A DNA stretch of 64,000 bases, from positions 10,446,986 through 10,510,985 of the forward strand of contig NC_091116.1 in NCBI RefSeq assembly GCF_024713975.1, read 5' to 3'. Source of the DNA: Paralichthys olivaceus. Lineage: Eukaryota > Chordata > Actinopteri > Pleuronectiformes > Paralichthyidae. The position numbers and the translations under genes are program-made. Positions 36,471 to 45,530 of the stretch are shown here, in pieces (within the stretch, counting starts at the first letter, position 1; the number at the start of each line of letters is the position of its first letter). A model generated the notes under the pieces. The model was not told where the DNA came from and did not search any database. It was given only the letters and a program-made list of their open reading frames with translations.

Positions 36471-37120
36471 TTGCCTCATAGGGCCACATAATGAGTCCAG
36501 TTATCACAAGCACATAATTGTTAAATGTTGTGTACGGGGGATATGGCAGCTGTCAAATCTAAAAATTAGGCTGTTAAAAAAAAACAAAAAAAAACAGTGT
36601 CTTCATTGTTCTTTACAAAGTCAAACATTTATTGTAAAAAAAAAAAAAAAAAATGCTTGAAGATGTGTCTTGTCTGTGAATCACTGAAGTTGTATTTAGC
36701 CACGAAAAGTCCCTGGTCCCTGATGTTTCTATTCTTGTTTTATCTCAAAAATCTATTGGGTAAACTTGCTGCACTTGCTAACTAGGTGTGTGTCCCTCCA
36801 TGTGAGCCATAACTCAATTTCCTTCATGTGTTTCAGGTGTTATTGTGTCTACCAGGTTGTACTTCATGTGGACCTAAGAAACCTCTAAGCTGTTCCACCA
36901 GTGTTACTGAGGATCAACAGCGGTAAGTGGTTGTACAGTTCAGTGTTTGTTCATTAAATCAAAAGAGACTTTATATGAATGTGTGTTTGTGAACCATGTC
37001 ATGTGTTACAGGTTTGTTGAAGCACCTGGATTGTGTCACTGCTGGATTTGTGAGTACATTTGAACAGTTATTGGTTTGAATGTAGTTGATCTATTGCTGC
37101 TTGTTCCATGTGAGATGTAG

Positions 37121-37691
37121 AGTTGTGTTCAAAATAATTGCAGTGTTTTAAACAAAATAATAAAATAAAATAAAAGATAGCAGTGTCTGCATTGTTCTTT
37201 ACAAAGTCAAACATTTATTGTATGAAGTGAAAAATGCTAGAAGATGTGTCTTGTCTGTGAATCACTGAAGTTGTATTTAGTTGTACAAGCAGTGTGTTTG
37301 AGAACTGCTTCACATGTGTGTTGCATGGAGTCGACCAAGTTGCGTCACCTGTGTACAGGTATTGTAGTCCAGGATGATCGGAGTGGCCACTCCATTATGT
37401 TAGTGTTGCTGGATGTTGAAGATGCTGCGTGCTTCTACGTCTTTGTGGTTTTGGTTGCTATTTTAAAGGATTTGAGATGATTGAAGTTGAGCAGTTAGTA
37501 CTTTTCTGGTTGTCTTGATACTTTTGAATCAAAGTATGCTGTTGTTGTGAACAATGACCCATGTCCCAGTGATTTTCAGACAAATGCACTAGAACTAGCA
37601 TGTAGAACATTTGCTGCCTTGGTCCTTAAATGAGGGCCAGCTGTTTGACTTGAGTAATAGAACTCCACACTGCTGTTATTTTGAACACAAT
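37121..37691 (-). mobile_element. Tc1-like element fragment, copy 1
   Basis: Inverted ends AGTTGTGTTCAAAATAATTG and TGTTATTTTGAACACAA, typical of a fish Tc1-like family. The interior is mostly deleted. Confidence 0.75.
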
Positions 37692-38546
37692 GACTGTTGT
37701 TGAAAGTGGTGAAATTGTGTTAGGGTTGTGTTTTGTCATGCCTCTGTCACAATAGAAAGGTGATTGTTCAGCCAGGAAAAGTCCCAGGTGAGTATGTTTC
37801 TATTCTTTTCTCTTCTCAAAAATCTATTGGGTGCACCTGCATGGTTTTCTAAATTATAATTTAGTTTTGTGTAAGTCCAGTTTTTGTATGAATGCCACAC
37901 AGTGTTTGCTAAATGAGACCCTTGATTGTTTTGACTGTCATACAGGGCCGATGAGGACAGCGGCTCACTCGTTAGGTGGAGCGATGTTGTTTGAGGTAAG
38001 TAATGTATTAAGAACAAATAGTCTGAATAATCTGTACACACTGACGTTGTTAAAGTTGTAAAAAAATAAAGACGACGACTTCTGTCCACTTTCAGACATT
38101 GTACTGAAAGTCCTTGGCGGTGGGAGGGAACCACATTGAAAATGGTGAGTGTGATCTAAAATAGATTATCAGCTTTTAAAGATTGTTGTTTAGCAGCAAG
38201 TAGGTATGTGTTCCTCCAGGTGAGCCATAAGTCCTGGTTACTGTATGTCCTTCATGTGTTTCAGGTGTTATTGTGTCTACCAGGTTGTACTTCATGTGGA
38301 CCTAAGAAACCTCTAAGCTGTTCCACCAGTGTTACTGAGGATCAACAGTGGTAAGTGGTTGCACAGTTCAGTGTTTGTTCATTAAATCAAAAGAGACTTT
38401 ATATTAATGTGTGTTTGTAAACCATGTCATGTGTTACAGGTTTGTTGAAGCACCTGGATTGTGTCACTGCTGGATTTGTGAGTACATTTGAACAGTTATT
38501 GTTTGAATGTAGTTGATCTATTGCTGCTTGTTCCATGTGAGAGGTA

Positions 38547-39357
38547 GAGTTGTGTTCAAAATAATAGCAGTGTGTTTTAAACAAAATAATAAAATATAAG
38601 ATAGCAGTGTCTGCATTGTTCTTTACAAAGTCAAACATTTATTGTATGAAGTGAAAAATGCTAGAAGATGTGTCTTGTCTGTGAATCACTGAAGTTGTAT
38701 TTAGTTGTACAAGCAGTGTGTTTGAGAACTGCTTCACATGTGTGTTGCATGGAGTCGACCAAGTTGCGTCACCTGTGTACAGGTATTGTAGTCCAGGATG
38801 ATCGGAGTGGCCACTCCATTATGTTAGTGTTGTTGGATGTTGAAGATGCTGTGTGCTTACTTGTGTGTTTGGGGTGGTTGTCTTGTTGAAACACATTTGA
38901 AGGGTGTCTCCTCTTTGGCATAAGGCAACATGAAGTCTTGAAGTATTGTGCTTGTGCCACCATGCTTCACAGTGTTCTGTGGTTAGAACAGTGTTGATGT
39001 CATCACTCCACAAAATGTTGATTTTTCAACAATGGGACTTTGCGTAGGATTCATTTTGGTTATTGTTTGATTCATCTGAATGGTAGTGTTCTGTTGTCTT
39101 CTACGTCTTTGTGGTTTTGGTTGTTATTTTAAAGGATTTGAGATGATTGATGTTGAGCAGTTTGTACTTTTCTGGTTGTCTTGACACTTTTGAATCAAAG
39201 TATGCTGTTGTTGTGAACAATGACCCATGTTCCAGTGATTTTCAGACAAATGCACTAGAACTAGCATGTAGAACATTTGCTGCCTTGGTCCTTAAATGAG
39301 GGCCAGCTGTTTGACTTGAGTAATAGAACTCCACACTGCTGTTATTTTGAACACAAT
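38547..39357 (-). pseudogene. Tc1-like transposon with transposase remnant, copy 2
   Basis: Same inverted ends as copy 1. On the minus strand, 38769-38963 encodes VFQQDNHPKHTSKHT then NIMEWPLRS, the conserved Tc1 transposase segment (QQDN-PKHTS ... EWP-QSPD) with frame damage on either side. It is about half the length of an intact Tc1 element, so inactive. Confidence 0.8.
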
Positions 39358-40342
39358 GACTGTTGTTGAAAGTGGTGAAATTGTGTTAGGGTTGTGTCTT
39401 GTCATGCCTCTGTCACAATAGAAAGGTGATTGTTCAGCCAGGAAAAGTCCCAGGTGAGTATGTTTCTATTCTTTTCTCTTCTCAAAAATCTATTGGGTGC
39501 ACCTGCATGGTTTTCTAAATAGTAATTGAGTTTTGTGTAAGTCCAGTTTTTGTATGAATGCCACACAGTGTTTGCTAAATGAGACCCTTGATTGTTTTGA
39601 CTGTCATACAGGGCCGATGAGGACAGTGGCTCACTCGTTAGGTGGAGCGATGTTGTTTGAGGTAAGTAATGTATTAAGAGCAAATAGTCTAAATAATCTG
39701 TACACACTGATGTTGTTTATAGTTGTAAAAAAATAAAGACGACCACTTCTTTCCTCTTTCAGACATTGTACTGAAAGTCCTTGGTGGTGGGAGGGAACCA
39801 CATGGAAAATGGTGAGTTTGATCTAAAATAGATTATCAGCTTTTAAAGATTGTTGTTTAGCAGCAAGTAGGTATGTGTTCCTCCAGGTGAGCCATAAGTC
39901 CTGGTTACTGTATGTCCTTCATGTGTTTCAGGTGTTATTGTGTCTACCAGGTTGTACTTCATGTGGACCTAAGAAACCTCTAAGCTGTTCCACCAGTGTT
40001 ACTGAGGATCAACAGTGGTAAGTGGTTGTACAGTTCAGTGTTTGTTCATTAAATCAAAAGAGACTTTATATTAATGTGTGTTTGTAAACCATGTCATGTG
40101 TTACAGGTTTGTTGAAGCACCTGGATTGTGTCACTGCTGGATTTGTGATTAGACTTGAACAGTTATTGTTTGAATGTAGTTGATCTATTGCTGCTTGTTA
40201 CATGTGAGAGGTAGAGTTGATTTATTAAATAAAAAAGTGAACATTGTATTCCAAATTAAAAGATCAATTATAATGTGTCACATTTGTTGTAATTTTATAG
40301 AAAGTGAGGTTGTTCAAAAAATAAATAATTAAACTAAAAAGT

Positions 40343-40556
40343 CAGTGTCTGCATTGTTCTTTACAAAGTCAAACATTTATTGTATGAAGTGAAAAATGCT
40401 AGAAGATGTGTCTTGTCTGTGAATCACTGAAGTTGTATTTAGTTGTACAAGCAGTGATTCTGAGAACTGCTTCACATGTGTGTTGCATGGAGTCGACCAA
40501 GTTGTGTCACCTGTGTACAGGTATTGTAGTCCAGGATGATCGGAGTGGCCACTTGT
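40343..40556 (-). mobile_element. Tc1-like fragment, copy 3 (truncated)
   Basis: Carries the internal CAGTGTCTGCATTGTTCTTT to GATGATCGGAGTGGCCACT part only. The terminal repeat is partly replaced on the left (a GTTGTTCAAAAAATAA remnant at 40310) and the right half is missing, where the segmental duplication begins. Confidence 0.65.
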
Positions 40557-40839
40557 CTGCTGTACTTGCACTTGCTTGTTGCGCTAATCCATTTGATTCA
40601 AATCACATTAGTTTTAAAGCTGTTGGAAAAAGTAAAGTGACCTTAATGACTAAGTTTTATAAATATCGATAAAAATGACTGAGTCATCTGTAGGCTGCTA
40701 CACTTTCCACCTCAGGTTGTACAACTGAAGTGAAACTGTAAATATATTATTATATTTAAAAATATCTGTGTGAAGTAGAAAGCAAGAGCAGGACCTCTGT
40801 TATATATACAGATATCTAAAATATATACAAATATGTAAA

Positions 40840-41147
40840 TGTAAGGCAGTTACCTGTTTACGCCACAGGGTGGCACTGTGTACATGTAGTTTGTTGGAGA
40901 TCTGCTCTGGGTGGGACGCCATGTTTTCTTTAGTGTTTATCTGCCTTTGCCCCGGAAGGTGTCCATGCAGTCGGGTGTCACACTGAGCAATAAAGAGAAA
41001 AAGGTCTCAGCCACAATTCAGAATCTTGTGTCCGGTGCCTCCTTCCCTCCGCACAACACTCCATGACAACTAAAAACAAATCACAACGCAGAGTCCAGAG
41101 GAGGTGCAGAGGGTCTGGCAGCGGGCGCGCCGAGGCAGTGGGTTACA
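40840..41147 (+). mobile_element. Solo LTR of a retrotransposon or endogenous retrovirus
   Basis: 308 bp, starting TGTAAGGCAG and ending GTGGGTTACA (inverted ends TGTAA/TTACA), flanked by the 4-bp duplication TAAA (40836-40839 and 41148-41151). AATAAA is at 40991-40996, followed by GTGTCCGGTGCCTCC in the R/U5-like part. The paralogous site near 33300-33325 lacks the insert, so it went in after the segmental duplication. No internal genes remain; the family is not identified. Confidence 0.75.
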
Positions 41148-41197
41148 TAAACACATACATATATATACATATATATATGTTGCTAGTGATGGCCATT

Positions 41198-41330
41198 CAA
41201 AGTTCAGTGTGTGAGATTTGGTTGAAAGGATGTATAGACATTTAACATGAAATAATCTTTGTGATGTGATCACTGTGTGTTTGTTCTTTTACAAGTAGTT
41301 GTTTTCTTTGCTGTAGAATGGACCCTTGAA
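41198..41330 (+). mobile_element. TTAA MITE, copy 4 (5' part only)
   Basis: AAAGTTCAGTGTGTGAGATTT with the following block matches the start of the MITE; the rest is deleted in duplication copy 2. Confidence 0.6.
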
Positions 41331-41522
41331 CAGTTGTTGAGATATGTTAATGAAATGGGAAATAATGTCAATATTGAACCTGTTGATATAAAGCTTGTAA
41401 ATGTTATTAACCACAAATGGTATGAAATAGTGAATAAATTGTGGAAGGTAAAATGACTATAGGACTGCAGTACTTGTCCTTGAAATTGATGTTAATTGCA
41501 TTTGTTTTTAATTGTCTTGCAG

Positions 41523-41594
41523 CAAGAGACACTTGACACGAGGCTCAGAAGAGGAGGCGGTGGTACAGAGAAAGAAGAGGTCAGAATGGAGTGA
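41523..41594 (+). other. Terminal-exon-like block B2 (unidentified)
   Basis: Paralogue of 34787-34879, after acceptor TTGTCTTGCAG. Reads QETLDTRLRRGGGGTEKEE, VRME, stop. Poly(A) signal AATAAA near 41713. The two copies have diverged at many codons and the stop position differs. Confidence 0.35.
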
Positions 41595-42226
41595 GACTTG
41601 GAGGTACTTACAACTCCCAACATGACATTTGTACTGCAGCAGTCATCTCACAGCCGTAGTTAGTACATGAAGGTAATATGGCGGATATACAGTGAAATTA
41701 AAGATAAAGTTCAAATAAAGCAACTTTTAAAACTAAAGCTTTTGTCTGTGTATTTGCTGTAGTGAGTGTGGAGACCATGTGACTTTCTGTGATTAGGAAT
41801 CCCATGACTAAAGAATATGGAAGTATTATCACTGGTATAGATTTGTTCCAGAGTGGAGGTAGTTCTCTCACAAATATTGTTTTTATCATAATTCGAACAA
41901 CATATTAGCCTATGACTTTGGTAGTTGATTTTGGATGACATAGTAACCTATGACTTGTATTTATCATATTTCAAATGACATACTGTGCTACTGTCAAGAG
42001 AAAGTGGTTTAATGTCCAAGTATCTATGCTGTGGTTGCATGGTGCATTGGACTAAGTACTCAGTACTCAATTTATGTGACAAATAGTAAGAGAGAAATTG
42101 GTAGACATGGGGATGTAAGGGGATGTATTCTCCCGGTGTCCTTGGTCCGTGGAAGGTAAAAGTACACTGTATGTGGTATATGTAAGTTATCATTCACCAT
42201 ATCTAACTATGCGTTGTATTCCACAG

Positions 42227-42352
42227 AAGAGACAGCAGTGTCACTGGAGGGGAAGGATGACGGTGTTTCCATTGTTCTTGATACTGGAGAGAAAATCTTC
42301 ATGAGATGGACCGAGCTGATGCTGCTTCAACCACAACTGTCTACGTCTCAAG
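42227..42352 (+). other. Exon-like block, 126 nt, phase 1-1 (unidentified)
   Basis: Acceptor TATTCCACAG and donor CAAG/GTGAAT. The open frame reads EETAVSLEGKDDG, VSIVLDTGEKIF, MRWTELMLLQPQLSTSQ. The length is a multiple of three with equal phases, as in shuffled domain exons. It looks protein-like (a short beta-rich segment) but I do not recognise the family and find no partner exon. Confidence 0.4.
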
Positions 42353-42559
42353 GTGAATACTCATCAATAATATATAATATGAAGGTTGTGCCTGTTTTAA
42401 AGTTGTTTGTTTGGAGCCATTTCAAAATGATTTGTTGTCATCAGTGAGTCTTCATTCACGTCTGCAGTGTTCAGTCAGTTGTTGTTGTGTGCACTGCACT
42501 GCAGAGAAAGGGTAGGAAAGTTTGTGTTCATCCAGTCAGGTGTTTTGTCAAAGTGTGTC

Positions 42560-44130
42560 ATACAATTAAACAGATAACAGATGGGGACTTAACCAGTATA
42601 TATGTAATATAGCAAGAGGAAAAATACAATGACCAAGGCAGTACTATGGAGAAAAACAGTGTTTTAAAGATGTAAGTGATTATGAAAAACTGCTCACATA
42701 GGTCAAGCTCATCCCCCCAAGGCATAATGTATTGATCCCAATGCAGAGGAGGTATTTGTAAAAAAAACTCTGCTGCTGGCGTGCTTTTCAAAAACTCTCT
42801 GCACACCCACACACTTGAAAAAGTGCAAGCAGAAACTGGGCTCGCATGCAAACATAAAAACACACAAATACATCGAGTACACGCTGCAGAAATACCTGTT
42901 AAATAAGACGCTTTGTTCACTTGACTTGTTTATAAATGAAGTTTGAGGCGGAGGGAGGAAGGTTGAATTTTAAACATGAGTGTCCACTTGCATATTACTT
43001 GAATTTTTAATCTGTATAAGATTTACTGAATATATTATTTCATATGTATGTCTCTAAATGTGAAATTCACCTTTTTCTCTTTGCAAACATTTATATTCAT
43101 ACTGTACACTATTGTGAAATGATGTATATGTATATATAGACTGTGCATAACATTTGTATATTAATATCATACTGTTAGATCTGTTTATATAATGCAATTA
43201 TTTCATATTGGATTAAATTGTGACATCATCATCTTATATATATATGTATGGTTTTATATTCATTTAATATCTTATATGTATTTATAAATACATACATCTT
43301 TATCTAGGTAAACGATATATAGTATATTACAATTTCTATATCGCTGTGAAATTATACCCATTTATATAGATGGACCATTTTATACTCATATTCATAATGT
43401 ATATTAAACCTGCATATGTACTTATAACAGTCTATATGTGGATACACATTTATTTCAATATCTCTTTTATGCATAATACCAAAAATATACATTCTCATGC
43501 ACTTTAAAGTAATTTGCTCCACAAATAATATTTCTGTCTGTAGTGAAAGGTGTACATTATGTACATATTCAATACATTAGAGGACTAATTCAATAGATTC
43601 ATGTACACTCTTCCCTGTTGTATACACAAAGTAATTGTGTGTGTGTGTGTAGTGTGTGTGTATGTGTGTAACTGTATGAGTTAACAAAGGCCATCTGTGC
43701 CATTTGTAAAAGATCATTTTGGGTTAATTGATTAATTAATTATGGATTATGGTTAAAGGCAAGTTGTGGTGATGCAGGACATTGATGTAAGTCTCTGTAG
43801 CAACCTGCAACAAAATGTGTTTGAATCTTGAAAGAGTCACTTAGTTTTGATGTAAGTTATCCAATGCAAACAATCAAATATACTAGAAATACTGTGTGTG
43901 TGTGTGAGAGTGTGTGAGTGAGACCACTTCCACCATGTCAATTTTATTGATTGTGTGGAGCTCACCTGAGCGTTTCACTCCTACTGTGACTCTGATGAGC
44001 ATTTTACTAATCACACAGCCTGAGTAATGATGGATTGAAGAAGCCCCCGCCGTCATTAAACAAGCTGATCCCCAAACGCACGCACCGTGCACCGGGGCCG
44101 GCTCATTCAAAATGCTGAGAGGATCCATTT
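42560..44130. other. AT-rich intergenic DNA
   Basis: No gene recognised. Very AT-rich at 43000-43500 with many ATATAT runs, a GT patch at 43636-43665, and a dispersed copy of the 139-bp repeat at 43814-43892. Confidence 0.7.
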
Positions 44131-44132
44131 TT

Positions 44133-44778
44133 AGGGTGAGAGGGTTTGATGGAGCATGTGAGAGGCTATAGTGAGTGTGAGAGGGTATGATGGAGCATGT
44201 GAGAGACTATAGTGAGTGTGAGAGGGTATGATGGTGCATGTGAGACTATAGTGAGTGTGTGAGGGTATGATGGAGCATGTGAGAGACTATAGTGAGTGTG
44301 TGAGGGTATGATGGTGCATGTGAGAGACTATAGTGAGTGTGTGAGGGTATGATGGAGCATGTGAGAGACTATAGTGAGTGTGTGAGGGTATGATGGTGCA
44401 TGTGAGAGTCTATAGTGAGTGTGAGAGGGTATGATGGTGCATGTGAGAGACTATAGTGAGTGTGAGGGTATGATGGTGCATGTGAGAGACTATAGTGAGT
44501 GTGAGGGTATGATGGTGCATGTGAGAGACTATAGTGAGTGTGAGGGTATGATGGTGCATGTGAGAGAATATAGTGAGTGTGAGGGTATGATGGTGCATGT
44601 GAGAGACTATAGTGAGTGTGAGGGTATGATGGTGCATGTGAGAGGCTATAGTGAGTGTGAGGGTATGATGGTGCATGTGAGAGACTATAGTGAGTGTGAG
44701 GGTATGATGGTGCATGTGAGAGGCTATAGTGAGTGTGAGGGTATGATGGTGCATGTGAGACTATAGTGAGTGTGAGAT
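44133..44778. repeat. 39-bp minisatellite, about 16 copies
   Basis: Unit approx GGGTATGATGGTGCATGTGA then GAGACTATAGTGAGTGTGA. Units on the left are 41-43 bp and alternate GGAGCAT and GGTGCAT (a two-unit higher-order pattern). Units on the right are a homogeneous 39 bp. Since 39 is 13 codons, both strands stay open (13-aa repeats MMVHVRDYSECEG and its opposite), which is a by-product and not evidence of a gene. Confidence 0.95.
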
Positions 44779-45399
44779 GGTTTTCTCCCTGTGATCATCG
44801 ATTCCTAAGTGGCCTTGTGAGCATCATCGTTCAGAGCCTCCTCCCGAGTGCAGCGATTATTATATTACTGTAACCATCTGTAACCATGGTGATTTGTTTG
44901 CCATGCCACTCGCTGTGGAAATGTATTTAAGGGATGAGAGAGTGGGCGGAGGAGCAGCGGGTGCTGCAGTCTGTGTGAGTGTGTTTGTGCATGAGTACAG
45001 TGCCAGGGGCTAAAACAAATAAACTCACACCACACTCACATATGTACAGGACCTTGATCTCTGAGATACAAGCACTATATAATGTCTAAAACCCAAATAA
45101 CACAGTTAGACGGGACAAATACGAAACTGTCTACATTTTCAATATTCAGTATGATGTTAAACAACAATATGATTCATATTTACTAGTTTACTGTGAAGTT
45201 AAGGTTATTCTGCCAATTAAAGCAGCTCTCTTGAGATTATTATTAAAATATAATATAACTTATATAAATATAACTATTAGATTATACACAGAAAGGAAGA
45301 TGTTAAATATTAAATGTGTTTTTACTGAATTATTATGTTAGATGATCTGCTTTTATTGTGTTAAACATCAACACTGTCATCCACTGCTTTTTGATGGTA

Positions 45400-45530
45400 A
45401 ACTCCAATAACAGGTGGACTGCGCCATCTTGTGGCCATAGCTGGTAGAGTGCTATGCGCCTAAATAAGTTTGTGGATAAATGAGGATAAACTCCAAAAAT
45501 GGGCGAACTGCGCCATCTTGTGGCTATAAA
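45400..45530 (+). repeat. Two-copy ~90-bp repeat with GCGCCATCTTGTGGC core
   Basis: GATAAACTCC...GCGCCATCTTGTGGC occurs twice, with cores at 45421 and 45510. The core resembles the reverse of the CTCF consensus (GCGCCCCCTGGTGGC), differing at several positions. Confidence 0.6.

Larger units (their letters stand above)
36590..40330 (+). repeat. Tandem array of exon-like cassettes (~1.4-1.7 kb units)
   Basis: Three near-identical units plus a rearranged partial one at the left end. Each full unit holds, in order, short blocks bounded by AG acceptors and GTRAGT-type donors. Epsilon: 37756-37787, 39422-39453. Gamma: 37946-37995, 39612-39661. Delta: 38096-38144, 39763-39811. Alpha: 36837-36922, 38265-38350, 39932-40017. 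Beta: 37012-37049, 38440-38477, 40107-40144. Block lengths are 32, 50, 49, 86 and 38 nt. Each unit also carries a Tc1-like fragment between beta and epsilon. The left partial unit joins a Tc1 piece to post-epsilon sequence and lacks gamma and delta. I cannot assign a product. Confidence 0.8.
40586..41880 (+). repeat. Segmental duplication, copy 2
   Basis: Paralogue of 33061-35120, interrupted by the solo LTR at 40840-41147 and lacking the ~1.1 kb interior. It directly follows the third cassette unit. Confidence 0.8.

Noticed and set aside
36592-36700. Poly-A run followed by an open frame as a processed pseudogene
   Set aside because: The sequence matches the Tc1-like fragment of the neighbouring cassette units, so it is a rearranged repeat.
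38769-39013. A functional transposase gene on the minus strand
   Set aside because: The QQDN-PKHTS block is clear but frames are broken and the element is too short; called a pseudogene.
44410-44766. Repetitive 13-aa open frames on both strands
   Set aside because: They follow from a 39-bp minisatellite unit being a multiple of three; no start, splice or promoter support.
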